A DNA stretch of 64,000 bases from Curtobacterium sp. MR_MD2014 (GCF_000772085.1 NZ_CP009755.1:2914001-2978000); one strand, 5' to 3'. Shown: positions 8,705 through 17,559, counted from the stretch's first letter. Made by a program: numbers and translations. Notes: a model not told the origin generated them from the letters alone.

Positions 8705-8908
8705 GCACGACCGCTGACGACAGGCACCCGGCCGGGGCTCGAGTCGGGGTGGTGAGGTCCGACGAGCCCCGGGCCGGATGACCATCTCGTCCCTGATCCG
8801 TACGGGATGGTGGCATCACTCTTTCACTTTCTGAAGGATTTGTCATCATCACTTCCCCGGGAACGGGCACATGGCCAGTTGCGCACGACAACCCCTGGTC
8901 AGAAGCGG

Positions 8909-8930
8909 AAAGGTACGCTCTCGTACCTTT
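8909..8930. terminator. Perfect 9-bp hairpin AAAGGTACG-CTCT-CGTACCTTT
   Basis: The inverted repeat is perfect with a 4-base loop, and the right arm ends in TTT. It lies downstream of the LLM gene and could terminate plus-strand transcription. It could also be a protein-binding palindrome. Confidence 0.45.
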
Positions 8931-8944
8931 GCCCACAGGACGAC

Positions 8945-8978
8945 GAATGCGCCCCCGCGCGGACGCGGGGACGCATTC
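8945..8978. terminator. 15-bp hairpin with one mismatch
   Basis: The arms are GAATGCGCCCCCGCG and CGCGGGGACGCATTC with the 4-base loop CGGA and a single C-A mismatch. It sits 14 bases after the previous hairpin, in the gap between convergent genes, which fits a terminator for either strand. Confidence 0.5.
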
Positions 8979-9130
8979 TGGACGCACCGGGATCGACGGG
9001 GTTCCACGGCCGGATCAGGAGGCCGCTTCGCTCACACGACGATCCCTCGGTGGTGCGCGCGCCGACGGTAACCAGCCGACTGGCGCGGATTCATGCTACT
9101 GAACGCATCCACGACCGTGCGGAAATCGGC

Positions 9131-11617
9131 TCACTCCAGTTCGAGGGCCGCGGAACCGGCCAGGTCCGCGACCGAGGCACCGACGTGGAGCTCGAACGTC
9201 CCGGGCTCGTAGCGCCAGGCGCCGTCCCAGTGTGCGAACGCCCGGGCCGGAACCTCGATCGACACCTCGGTGGACTCCCCTGCCCCGAGCCGGACGGGCG
9301 CGAAGCCGACGAGCCAGCGAACGGGACGGTCGACCGCCGACTCCGTGCGGGAGGCGTAGACCTGCACGACGTGCTTCCCGGCACGGTCGCCCGTGTTCGC
9401 CACGGTCGCGGTGACGATCGCGGCGTCACCCTCCGTCACGGTCGGCGACGCGGCGACGCCGTCGATCGTCCAGGTGGTGTAGCCCAGCCCGTGGCCGAAC
9501 GGGTAGGCGGGCTCGGTGCCGGCGCGCAGCCAGGCACGGTAGCCCACGTGCACGCCCTCGTCGTAGGCGACCTTGCCGTCGACCGGCGTGACGTCCTGCA
9601 CCGGGACGTCGGCGAGGGTCGCCGGCCAGGTGGTGGGCAGGCGCCCGCCGGGCTCCGCGGCACCGGTCAGGACGTCGGCCAGCGCGTTGCCGTACTCCTG
9701 TCCGCCGAACCAGGTCAGGAGCACCGCGGCGACGTCGTTCCGCCAGGGCATCTCGACCGGCGAACCGGAGTTCACCACGACGACCGTGTTCGGGTTCACG
9801 GCGGCGACGGCACGGACCAGCTCGTCCTGGTGGCCCGGCAGCGCGAGCGACGAGCGGTCGTAGCCCTCGGACTCGACCTTGCTGTTCGTCCCGACGACGA
9901 CGATCGCCACGTCGGCGTCGCGGGCCGTCGCGACCGCGGCCTCGACGAGTGCGGCGGGGTCGGCGTCGCTCGGCTCGGTACCGAACTGGTAGGCGAGCAC
10001 ACCGCCCAGCGCCTCGTCCTGCACGATGTCGTGCTCGATCCGGATCGCGAGCTGCTGCCCGGCCTCGACCGACACCGGCACCGAGCGCGCCGGCGGGTTG
10101 AGGAACGCCGCACCGAGCTGGTCCCCCTCGACCGGCACGGTCTCGTCGAGCAGGAGCTCGCCGTCGACCCACATGCGCGAGCGACCGGCGGCACCGATGC
10201 CGATCCGCACGGTCCCCGTCGTCTCGGCGGTGTACGTCGTGGTGACGTCGAGTCGGTCGGACTCCCGGATCGGGGCGTCGCCGCCGAACCAGAACAGCGC
10301 GGTGGCACGGCGGTCCTCGACGAACAGCTCCTCGCCGCCCTTGACGAACGCCACCCGTGCACCGGGCTCCCCCGTGGCCGGGTTCGTGATGCTGGACAGC
10401 GGGAACTCCGCGATGCCCTCCTGCACCACGGCGCCGATGGCGTGGTCGACCGTCGCGCCGGGGAAGGCCGCTCGGATGCCCTCGATGGGCGTGACGACGT
10501 GCTCCGGCACCACCGTCGCCGAACCGCCGCCCTGCGTGCGGGCCTGGTCGGCGTTGTGCCCGAGGAGCGCGATCCGCGACGCCGCGGACGCATCGAGCGG
10601 CAGGATCCCGGTGTTGCGGACGAGGACGGTGCCCTCGGCCTCGGCCGTCCGCACGAACGCGACGCCGTCCTCGACGTGCACCGGCTGCGCGGCCACGGGC
10701 TCGAAGCCCTCGAGCGCGCCGACGCGGGCGGCGAGCGTCAGGATGCGGCGGACCTTGCGGTCGACGGCCTCCATCGGGACCTCGCCCGACTCGACCGCCT
10801 GCAGCAGGGGCCCCTCGCTCCACCAGGGGTTCGGCCCGGGCATCGCGACGTCCTGCGACGCCTTCGCCGACTCCACCGAGCGGACGCCGGTCCAGTCGGA
10901 CACGACGATGCCGTCGAAGCCCCACTCCGAGTTGAGCGGTGTCTCGAGCAGGTCGTTCTCGGACGCGGTGACGCCGTTGATCGCGTTGTAGGACGACATG
11001 ACCGCCCAGGCGTGCGCCTCGGTCACGGCCTTCTCGAACGCGAGCAGGTACAGCTCACGGAGCGCACGGTCCGACACCTCCGTCGACGCGGTGAACCGGT
11101 CGGTCTCGTAGTCGTTCGCGATGTAGTGCTTCGGGGTCGCGGCGACGCCGTTCTCCTGCACGCCGTCGACGTAGGACGCGGCGAGGTCGCCGGTCAGCAG
11201 CGGGTCCTCGCTGAACGCCTCGAAGTGGCGACCACCGAGGGGCGAGCGGTGCAGGTTGATCGTCGGGCCGAGGACGACGTCGACGCCCTTCCGGCGGGCC
11301 TCGACCGCCGCGGCGGCACCGTAGCGCTTCGCGATCGCGCGGTCCCAGCTCGCCGACAGGGCGGTGGCGGACGGCAGGTTGAGCGACGGGTCGCGCTCGT
11401 CCCAGACCTCGCCGCGGACGCCGGACGGACCGTCGGACATCAGGATGCGGCGCAGCCCGATCTTCTCGACCGGCCAGGTCGTCCAGAAGTCGCGCCCGGT
11501 CAGCAGCTGGACCTTCTCCGCGGTCGTCAGCTGTCCGACGAGCGCGGCGATGCGCTCGTCCAGCGGCGACGCGGCGGTCGGCCGGGAGGCGCGGGTGGTG
11601 TCGTCCACGGTGGTCAC
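9131..11617 (-). CDS. Glycoside hydrolase family 3 beta-glycosidase with inserted PA14 domain
   Basis: This 828-residue protein should hydrolyse beta-linked plant glycans or glycosides. In order it has an N-terminal TIM-barrel (GLRRILMSDGPSGVRG, KHYIANDYE at about 163, and the nucleophile Asp241 in GFDGIVVSDW), a GH3 C-terminal domain interrupted at about 400-530 by a PA14-like sugar-binding insert (RMWVDGELLLDE), and a fibronectin-III-like tail. No signal peptide is visible, so it is probably cytosolic and acts on imported oligosaccharides. The GTG at 11617 follows GAAGGGA. The TetR gene is divergent, with a dyad between them, which suggests repression by that regulator. The exact sugar specificity is unknown. 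Confidence 0.92.
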   Translation of the reverse strand: MTTVDDTTRASRPTAASPLDERIAALVGQLTTAEKVQLLTGRDFWTTWPVEKIGLRRILMSDGPSGVRGEVWDERDPSLNLPSATALSASWDRAIAKRYGAAAAVEARRKGVDVVLGPTINLHRSPLGGRHFEAFSEDPLLTGDLAASYVDGVQENGVAATPKHYIANDYETDRFTASTEVSDRALRELYLLAFEKAVTEAHAWAVMSSYNAINGVTASENDLLETPLNSEWGFDGIVVSDWTGVRSVESAKASQDVAMPGPNPWWSEGPLLQAVESGEVPMEAVDRKVRRILTLAARVGALEGFEPVAAQPVHVEDGVAFVRTAEAEGTVLVRNTGILPLDASAASRIALLGHNADQARTQGGGSATVVPEHVVTPIEGIRAAFPGATVDHAIGAVVQEGIAEFPLSSITNPATGEPGARVAFVKGGEELFVEDRRATALFWFGGDAPIRESDRLDVTTTYTAETTGTVRIGIGAAGRSRMWVDGELLLDETVPVEGDQLGAAFLNPPARSVPVSVEAGQQLAIRIEHDIVQDEALGGVLAYQFGTEPSDADPAALVEAAVATARDADVAIVVVGTNSKVESEGYDRSSLALPGHQDELVRAVAAVNPNTVVVVNSGSPVEMPWRNDVAAVLLTWFGGQEYGNALADVLTGAAEPGGRLPTTWPATLADVPVQDVTPVDGKVAYDEGVHVGYRAWLRAGTEPAYPFGHGLGYTTWTIDGVAASPTVTEGDAAIVTATVANTGDRAGKHVVQVYASRTESAVDRPVRWLVGFAPVRLGAGESTEVSIEVPARAFAHWDGAWRYEPGTFELHVGASVADLAGSAALELE

Positions 11618-11700
11618 GATGGTCGGTCCCTTCGTTGTGCGACGCAGGCGACGGGGCATGACCTCCGCGCGCCATCGTCGGCGGCTGCGGGCAGCGTAGC

Positions 11701-11733
11701 ACCCAAAACCTATCGGAAGTAGGTTTGTTGGGT
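11701..11733. promoter_or_regulatory. Putative TetR operator between GH3 and TetR genes
   Basis: The dyad AAACCTA (11706-11712), a 7-base spacer and TAGGTTT (11720-11726) is enclosed by outer arms ACCCAA (11701) and TTGGGT (ending 11733). It lies 25 bases before the TetR ATG and upstream of the GH3 start, so it is well placed to control both divergent promoters. It is AT-rich against a GC-rich background. Confidence 0.6.
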
Positions 11734-11758
11734 CTCGAACCCGCTGTACGCTCGCGCC

Positions 11759-12361
11759 ATGGCACGACGGGGTTCGTACGCGAAGGGGATCGCGAAGCGC
11801 GAGGAGATCCTCACGGTCGCGCTCGACCTCGTCGCGCAGCAGGGGTTCCGGCGCACGAGCATCAAGGACATCGCCGACGCGGTCGGGCTCACCCAGGCCG
11901 GGCTGCTGCACTACTTCGACTCGAAGGACGACCTCTGGGTGGAGATCCTCCGTCGCCGCGACGAGGTCGACCTGGCGCACGACTGGGGCACCGCGGCCGA
12001 GGACCCCGGTGCGTTCCTCGCGGCGATCGTCCGGCACAACACCGAGGTCCCGGGCCTCGTGCAGATGTTCGTCAACCTGTCGGCGGCCGCCGCGACCGAC
12101 GACGAGCACCCCGCGCACGAGTACTTCCGCGAGCGCTACGAGCGCAGCCGGAACGACTTCGCCCGGGACTTCCGCACCATGCAGCAGGACGGCCGGCTCC
12201 GCTCCGACGTGGACACCGAGCAGCTGGCGAGCGTGCTCCTGGCGATCTCCGACGGCATGCAGATCCAGTGGCTGTACGACCCGTCGCGGGACATGGCCGA
12301 CCACGTCGAGCTCGTCGCACGGCTCGCGGTCGCGCAGTCCGTCACGCCCGCCCCGGCCTGA
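11759..12361 (+). CDS. TetR-family regulator, probable repressor of the GH3 gene
   Basis: This is a 200-residue protein. The N-terminal HTH domain reads REEILTVALDLVAQQGFRRTSI, KDIADAVGLTQAGLLHYFDSKDDLW, with the usual recognition helix. The C-terminal domain is helical, with a YFRERYERSRNDF segment similar to regulators that sense sugars or hydrophobic ligands; the ligand is not evident. It is divergent from the GH3 gene with a shared dyad operator, so it is probably autoregulated and represses the glycosidase. The ATG at 11759 is supported by the domain start. Confidence 0.88.
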   Translation: MARRGSYAKGIAKREEILTVALDLVAQQGFRRTSIKDIADAVGLTQAGLLHYFDSKDDLWVEILRRRDEVDLAHDWGTAAEDPGAFLAAIVRHNTEVPGLVQMFVNLSAAAATDDEHPAHEYFRERYERSRNDFARDFRTMQQDGRLRSDVDTEQLASVLLAISDGMQIQWLYDPSRDMADHVELVARLAVAQSVTPAPA

Positions 12362-12559
12362 CGCCGGCACCCCGGCCCGCCGCGCTCCCGCCGCGCTCGA
12401 CCGCTCCGGCCCCGGGCCGCGTCGGCCGCATCGCCTGCGTCGCCTGCACCGCCTGCGCCGCCCGGACAGGTACCGCCAGTGCCTGGTCCCCGCTCGGGCG
12501 CGCACGGCAGGATGGGGTCCGGCCGACCAGGCCGTCCGACGACGATGTGGAGTGACGCG

Positions 12560-13426
12560 ATGACGCGTGTTGTGGTGACCGGAGGCAGCGGGAAGCTCGG
12601 ACGGGCGGTCGTCCGCGACCTCGACGAGCACGGGTACGACGTGGTCCTGCTCGACCGGGTGCCCTCCCCCGACAAGCCGGAGCGGGTGCCCTTCGTCCGC
12701 ATCGACCTGAGCGACTACGGCCAGGTGCTCGGGGCGCTCACGGGCATCGACGACCGCTACGACCGCGTCGACGCCGTGGTGCACCTCGCCGCCGTACCGG
12801 CCCCCGGACAGGTGCCCGACGTCGCTCTCATCACGAACAACGTGACCGCGTCGATCAACGTCTTCCACGCCGCCCGTGTCGCCCGGATCAAGAACGTCGT
12901 GTGGGCGTCGAGCGAGACCCTGCTCGGCATCCCGATGGGCGAGCACCACCCGCCGTACCTGCCCGTCGACGAGGAGTTCGCGGTCCGCCCGCAGTCCTCG
13001 TACTCGCTCGGCAAGGCGGTCGAGGAGGAGATGGCCCGCCACTTCACCCGCTGGGACCCGGAGCTCAAGATGATCGGGCTGCGCTTCTCGAACGTCATGG
13101 ACGAGACCGACTACCCGTCGTTCCCGTGGGACGCCTCCCCCGAGGCGAAGACCTTCAACCTGTGGTCGTACATCGACTCGCGCGACGGGGCGCAGGCCGT
13201 GCGGCGGTCGCTCGAGGCCGAGCTCACCGGGTTCGAGGCGTTCGTCATCGCGAGCCCCGACACCGTGATGGACACCCCGACGATCGAGCTCGTGGAGCGC
13301 TTCGTGCCGGACATCGAGCGCCGTGCGGACATCGACGGCACGAGCTCCCTGCTCTCGAGCGAGAAGGCCCGCGAGCTCCTCGGCTACGCCCCCGAGCACA
13401 CCTGGCGGAACCACCGCTCGCGCTGA
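12560..13426 (+). CDS. NAD(P)-dependent extended SDR / sugar epimerase-like oxidoreductase
   Basis: This 288-residue protein has a Rossmann nucleotide motif GGSGKLGR near the N-terminus, VVHLAAVPAP, the catalytic SSYSLGKAVEEE (YxxxK), and a C-terminal substrate region, as in NAD-dependent epimerase/dehydratases acting on nucleotide sugars or uronates. The ATG at 12560 puts the GxxGxxG motif at the expected distance. It lies downstream of the TetR gene but 198 bases away, across GC-rich spacer with short GCCTGC repeats. Its substrate is unknown; a link with the GH3 sugar pathway is only suggested by position. Confidence 0.85.
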   Translation: MTRVVVTGGSGKLGRAVVRDLDEHGYDVVLLDRVPSPDKPERVPFVRIDLSDYGQVLGALTGIDDRYDRVDAVVHLAAVPAPGQVPDVALITNNVTASINVFHAARVARIKNVVWASSETLLGIPMGEHHPPYLPVDEEFAVRPQSSYSLGKAVEEEMARHFTRWDPELKMIGLRFSNVMDETDYPSFPWDASPEAKTFNLWSYIDSRDGAQAVRRSLEAELTGFEAFVIASPDTVMDTPTIELVERFVPDIERRADIDGTSSLLSSEKARELLGYAPEHTWRNHRSR

Positions 13427-13450
13427 CCGGAGGGGAGGCGCGGGGCGGCC

Positions 13451-15085
13451 TCAGGACGTCGGCGCGAGCAGCAGGCCGTCCAGCACCAGGTCGCGCACGC
13501 GCGGCAGCAGGTCTGCCACGAGCGCGCCCTCGTCCACGCCGGTGATCTGCGCGATGGCGCCGACGATCGCCGCGACCGACAGCTCCCCGTCGCAGGCACC
13601 CACGAACGCGGCGAGCGCCGTGTCCGCGTCCACCCGACGGCCGAAGCCACCGCCCTGCACGAGCGTGATCACGGTCGGGTCGTCGTTCCCGGGCCAGTAG
13701 TGCCGCTCCTCGGTCACGTCACCGGCGACCCGCAGATGGGCGGCGGCGAGCGCCTCGTCGTCGTGCGCCTCGAGCCACCCGGTGGCGTCGAGCACCCGTG
13801 CGACCGTCGCGCCGAGCCCCACGGGGTTGGAACCGAGCGCCTCGGGGACCCGCTCGGCGCGGCGGAGGCGAGCCGTACCTCCCGGCCGACCGATCTCCGT
13901 TGCCGACGCCGACGCACGCCGGACGACCACGTACCCGAAACCGACCCCGGTGACCCGCCGGGTCGCGAAGTCGTCGAGCCAGGCGTCCACGAGCCGGTCG
14001 AACCCGTCCGTGCCGGGCTTCGTGCCGCCGTCGCGGATCCAGGTCTCGGCGTAGGCGGGCGGGTCCTCGCGCTCCCGCTCGACGACCCACAGGTCGAGGT
14101 CCTCGGCGTCCGCGAACCACGAGCGCACCCGGTCGAGCCCGTCGACGCCCCAGCGGTACTCCCAGTTGCCGAGCAGCTGCGCGGTCCCGCCGGGTGCGAG
14201 GTGGTCGGCGAGCCCGCGGAGCACGGTCTCGACGAGCGCGTCGCCGACCATGCCGCCGTCGCGGTACTCGTAGGAGGGCACGTCGTCGCGACGCGGGGTG
14301 ATGACGAACGGCGGGTTCGACACGATCCGGTCGAACCGCTCGCCCGCCACCGGCTCGTACAGCGACCCGAGCCGGAACTCGATGCCGTCGATGCCGTTGA
14401 GCGCCGCGTTGAACCGGGCGATGTCGAGCGCACGGCGGGAGATGTCCGTGGCGACGACCTCGTCGGCGAAGCGACGGGCGTGCATGGCCTGGATCCCGCA
14501 CCCGGTCCCGAGGTCGAGCACCCGTCGGACCGGCACCGGGACCTGGAGCCCGGAGAGCGTGGTGGTCGCGCCGCCGATGCCGAGCACGTGTTCCTCGCCC
14601 AGTGCGGTGCCGAGTGCGAGCTCCCCGAGGTCGGAGACGATCCACCAGCTGCCGGCGCCGAGGTCGTCGACGAAGGCGTAGGGCCGCAGGTCGACGGTCG
14701 GGTGGACCAGGAGGTGGTCGGCGTCGGGAGCACCGGCGTCGTCCGTGTCGTCGTCGATCCGGAGCAGACCGGCCGCGAGCACCGCGTCGAGCCCGGCCGT
14801 CGGGAACGCCCGCTCGGCATCGCTCCGGTCGACCGGCAGGCCGAGCACGAACAGCGTCGCGAGCGTGGTCAGCGGCGTGGTGTCCCGCGCGGCGAGCGCC
14901 CGCAGCGCGGCGACCCGGGAACCGCGGTGCAGCGATGCAGCGGCCTCGGTGCCCCAGAGTGCGTCGATGCGGTCGACGGTGAAGCCCGCGGCGTCGAGGT
15001 CGGCGGCGAGCGCCGTCGTCACCGCGGGGACGGTCGTGATCGTCGGGAGCTCGTGGGCGATCGGACCGCGGGGCCGGCCGGTCAC
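13451..15085 (-). CDS. Class I SAM-dependent methyltransferase (DUF7059/RlmG-like architecture)
   Basis: This is a 544-residue protein. The N-terminal winged region is poorly conserved. The central part has VLDLGTGCGIQAMHA (SAM motif I) and SNPPFVITPR. The NPPF motif is typical of methyltransferases that modify adenine/guanine N or glutamine amide groups in RNA or release factors. A C-terminal extension of about 150 residues carries no motif I recognise. The GTG start at 15085 overlaps the ArsR stop (GTGA), so the two are co-transcribed. It may modify rRNA or a translation factor; this cannot be settled from sequence. Confidence 0.82.
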   Translation of the reverse strand: MTGRPRGPIAHELPTITTVPAVTTALAADLDAAGFTVDRIDALWGTEAAASLHRGSRVAALRALAARDTTPLTTLATLFVLGLPVDRSDAERAFPTAGLDAVLAAGLLRIDDDTDDAGAPDADHLLVHPTVDLRPYAFVDDLGAGSWWIVSDLGELALGTALGEEHVLGIGGATTTLSGLQVPVPVRRVLDLGTGCGIQAMHARRFADEVVATDISRRALDIARFNAALNGIDGIEFRLGSLYEPVAGERFDRIVSNPPFVITPRRDDVPSYEYRDGGMVGDALVETVLRGLADHLAPGGTAQLLGNWEYRWGVDGLDRVRSWFADAEDLDLWVVEREREDPPAYAETWIRDGGTKPGTDGFDRLVDAWLDDFATRRVTGVGFGYVVVRRASASATEIGRPGGTARLRRAERVPEALGSNPVGLGATVARVLDATGWLEAHDDEALAAAHLRVAGDVTEERHYWPGNDDPTVITLVQGGGFGRRVDADTALAAFVGACDGELSVAAIVGAIAQITGVDEGALVADLLPRVRDLVLDGLLLAPTS

Positions 15086-15459
15086 GCGGGGACCTCCTCG
15101 CGCATGACGGTCGCGGGGACCTGCCACGCGGCCACCAGGTCGAGGAGCCCGGGGAAGCGCTGCTGCACGTCCTCGACCCGGACCCGGCTCGAGCGCGTCA
15201 GTCCCTCCTGGTGCTGCTCGAGCAGGCCGGCCTCGCGCAGGACGCGGAAGTGGTGCGTCAGCGTCGACTTCGGTCGGTCGACCCCGACCCACCCACAGCT
15301 GCGGACGCCACCGGCGGCGTCGACCAGGTAGCGGTGCAGGATCGTCAGCCGGATCGGGTCGCTCAGCGCGTCGAGCACGACGGGCAGGTCCATCTCGGCG
15401 ACGGTCGGCTGCGGCAGGCGTTCTGGGGCGACGACGGAGTCCACGGGCGCGGCGGGCAT
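15082..15459 (-). CDS. ArsR-family transcriptional regulator
   Basis: This 125-residue winged-helix protein contains LSDPIRLTILHRYLV, GVDRPKSTLTHHFRVLREAGLLEQHQEG and RVRVEDVQQRFPGLLDLV. It has no cysteine cluster of the metal-sensing type, so its ligand may not be a metal. It is divergent from the MFS gene. Two dyads with GTACGA/TCGTAC cores lie between them and are the likely binding sites, which makes it a probable repressor of the exporter and of its own gene. The ATG at 15459 is the shortest start that retains the domain. Confidence 0.85.
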   Translation of the reverse strand: MPAAPVDSVVAPERLPQPTVAEMDLPVVLDALSDPIRLTILHRYLVDAAGGVRSCGWVGVDRPKSTLTHHFRVLREAGLLEQHQEGLTRSSRVRVEDVQQRFPGLLDLVAAWQVPATVMREEVPA

Positions 15460-15487
15460 GCGACGACGGTAGCACCGCGCACGCAGT

Positions 15488-15541
15488 AGTACGACTTGCG
15501 TCGTACTGGTGCACTGCTGTACGAATGCTGTCGTACAGCAG
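15488..15541. promoter_or_regulatory. Two ArsR operator dyads spaced exactly 30 bp centre to centre
   Basis: Dyad 1 (15488-15507) is AGTACGAC, TTGC, GTCGTACT. Dyad 2 (15514-15541) is CTGCTGTACGA, 6 bases, TCGTACAGCAG. The shared core is GTACGA/TCGTAC. The centres, 15497.5 and 15527.5, are 30 bp apart, close to three helical turns, so two dimers could bind the same face. They sit in the divergent promoter region of the ArsR and MFS genes. Confidence 0.75.
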
Positions 15542-15565
15542 TCGATCCGGCCGGAAGGTGCCACC

Positions 15566-16816
15566 ATGCAGTCAGCACGCGGAGTCGCGGGGTTCTGGAT
15601 CCTCGCCGCCATGCTCTTCGTGGCGATGGCCTCGTCCTCGGTCCCGTCGCCGATCTACCCCGTCTACGCCGCCGAGTGGGACCTCACGCCGCTCATGCTC
15701 ACGGGGGTGTTCGCGATCTACGTCGCCGGACTCCTCGTCACCATGCTCGTCGCCGGTCGGCTGTCCGACCACGTCGGCCGGAAGCCCGTGCTCGTCGCCG
15801 GCGGACTGCTGCTCGTCGTGTCGCTCGTGCTGTTCACCGGCGCCGACGGGTTCACGGCCCTCGTGGTCGACCGGATCGTGCAGGGCGTCGCGGTCGGGCT
15901 GCTCATCGGCGCCCTCGGTGCAGCGCTCATCGACAACTCGCTCGAGCGCTTCCCCTCGCTCGCGGGCGTGCTGAACGGTGCCGTCCCACCCTTCGCCCTG
16001 GCGACCGGCGCGGTGTCGAGCGGCGCCCTCGTGGAGTGGGGCCCGGCACCGGAGCAGCTCGTCTACGTGCTCTTCGGTGCGCTCCTGCTGCTGCTCGTCG
16101 CCGCCCTGGTCGTCGTGCCCGAGCGGGTCACGCGCCGACCGGGTGCACTCCGCTCCCTCCGCCCGACCGTGTCCGTCCCGCGGGCGTCGCGGGCGCTCTT
16201 CCGCGGCGTCGCCGGGGCGCTCGTCGCCAGCTGGGCACTGGGCGGGCTGTTCCTGTCGCTCGTGCCGTCGGCCCTCGGCGCGGTGTTCGGCATCCACGAC
16301 CACTTCGCAGCCGGGGCTCTCATCGCCGTCGTCACCGGCGTCGGCGGACTCACCGGTCTCGCCATCCAGCGCCTCGACACACGTCGGAGCCTGTTCCTCG
16401 GGCTCGTCGCGCTCATCGTCGGCCCGGTCGTCACCGTGACGTTCGTGTTCGCGCACTCGCTGCCCGGGCTCGTCGTCGGCAGCGCGATCGCGGGCGTCGG
16501 CTTCGGCGCGGGCTTCCAGGCACCCCTGCGGATGCTGCTCGCCACCGCGGCGCCGACGCACCGCGCCGGACTCCTGTCGTCGGTCTACATCGTCAGCTAC
16601 CTGGCGTTCGGCGTACCCGCCGTCGTCGCGGGACTCGTCGAACCGGCGTTCGGCTTCGTGCCGGTGCTCGCCGGCTACGGCGCCTTCATCGTCCTCGCCG
16701 CGGCGATCGCCCTCGTGCTGCAGCTCGCGTCACGCAGCGCGGCCGGGGTCGAGGAGCGCGCCGCCGAGGCCGTCGAGCGCACCGCGACCGGTTCCGTCCG
16801 GACCGTCGCCGAGTAG
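15566..16816 (+). CDS. MFS transporter, drug/metabolite efflux type
   Basis: This 416-residue protein has 12 predicted hydrophobic segments. A motif A-like loop (GRLSDHVGRKPVLVAG) lies between helices 2 and 3. The topology and length fit a 12-helix exporter; the substrate is unknown. The ATG at 15566 follows GGAAGGTG. It is divergent from the ArsR regulator, whose operators lie just upstream, so it should be induced by whatever ligand that regulator binds. The C-terminus is a charged tail of about 30 residues. Confidence 0.88.
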   Translation: MQSARGVAGFWILAAMLFVAMASSSVPSPIYPVYAAEWDLTPLMLTGVFAIYVAGLLVTMLVAGRLSDHVGRKPVLVAGGLLLVVSLVLFTGADGFTALVVDRIVQGVAVGLLIGALGAALIDNSLERFPSLAGVLNGAVPPFALATGAVSSGALVEWGPAPEQLVYVLFGALLLLLVAALVVVPERVTRRPGALRSLRPTVSVPRASRALFRGVAGALVASWALGGLFLSLVPSALGAVFGIHDHFAAGALIAVVTGVGGLTGLAIQRLDTRRSLFLGLVALIVGPVVTVTFVFAHSLPGLVVGSAIAGVGFGAGFQAPLRMLLATAAPTHRAGLLSSVYIVSYLAFGVPAVVAGLVEPAFGFVPVLAGYGAFIVLAAAIALVLQLASRSAAGVEERAAEAVERTATGSVRTVAE

Positions 16817-16829
16817 CGCCGCGCGAGGG

Positions 16830-17297
16830 CTAGTGCCCGGCCCGCGCCCGGTTCGGTCGCTGTGCGCGGACCCCGGTGCTGCGGTGTGCGTCGGCGTGCG
16901 CCGCGTCGACGTCGGCCTTGCCGCGGTCGGCCGCCCTCCGCAGCCACTGCGGTCCGTGCGCCTTCGCCCAGTCCCAGAAGCGGTGGAGCTGCGCGCGCAG
17001 CCACGTGATGATGCGGTGGAAGAAGTGGAACTCGCTCGCCAGGATCGTCAGGCCGATGAAGACCACGAGCCACCCCGGACCGGGCAGCGGCACGAGGATG
17101 AGCCCGATCACCACGACGAGTCCGCCGACGATCCCGACGAGCACCTTGTAGAACAGGTGCCACCCCGGCCGCGCGTGGATCCAGGCGCGCATCCGACGGA
17201 ACCACCGGAAGCGGTGGTGCCGGTCGTCGGCGTCGGTCTCGGGAGCCGTGGTGTCGGCACGCACGACCGCGTCGGGTCGCTCGTGGGTGTCGTCCAT
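16830..17297 (-). CDS. PGPGW-motif (TIGR02611) membrane protein
   Basis: This 155-residue protein has a charged N-terminus, then GWHLFYKVLVGIVGGLVVVIG, the family hallmark PLPGPGWLVV and a second helix, followed by an amphipathic helix with many Trp/Arg/Lys. This matches TIGR02611/PF09656 membrane proteins of Actinobacteria, whose function is unknown. The start at 17297 is ATG. It is convergent with the MFS gene; the two stops are 13 bases apart. Confidence 0.85.
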   Translation of the reverse strand: MDDTHERPDAVVRADTTAPETDADDRHHRFRWFRRMRAWIHARPGWHLFYKVLVGIVGGLVVVIGLILVPLPGPGWLVVFIGLTILASEFHFFHRIITWLRAQLHRFWDWAKAHGPQWLRRAADRGKADVDAAHADAHRSTGVRAQRPNRARAGH

Positions 17298-17559
17298 GGC
17301 GGCAACCTAGGGCGCGCGGCTGGGAAACGGCGGCGCAACCGGTCCACGCCACGTGAGCAGTGGGACGGGCGGACACCGCGCCTCCCGGCCGTCACGGGCC
17401 TCGGCCCACCGGAGCCCTCGTTCCGTCGAGACGCCGCGGTCTCGTCGCGACGGCGTCGGATGCAACGGCGTTCTGCGCGCCCCGCGGCGTCTCGCGCAGT
17501 CGGGGCCGTGTCGCGCCGGCCGCAGCCCCGTCAGCGGGCCCCGTCGGCCTGGAGGCTCG
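17298..17559. other. Intergenic region, 262 bp, no supported gene
   Basis: This very GC-rich spacer contains one isolated copy of the CCGCGCCTCCCGGCCGTC arm (about 17374-17391) of the dispersed repeat family. The frames through it are extensions or shadows without motifs. Confidence 0.4.

Larger units (their letters stand above)
8705..9130. other. 426-bp intergenic region with two strong hairpins
   Basis: This is the gap between the convergent LLM and GH3 genes. A local AT-rich stretch (about 8806-8860) is unlike its surroundings. Two hairpins follow, listed separately. I see no convincing reading frame; the frames crossing it have no recognisable motif or codon signature. It could hold terminators, a small RNA or a remnant of transferred DNA. 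Confidence 0.5.

Noticed and set aside
8619..8987. Possible 122-codon minus-strand gene in the 8.7-kb gap
   Set aside because: Overlaps the end of the LLM gene and contains both hairpins; composition is not gene-like.
8807..11722. Plus-strand open frame of 971 codons opposite the GH3 gene
   Set aside because: It is antisense to a gene with clear GH3 motifs. The frame is open only because of high GC and codon bias; it has no recognisable domain.
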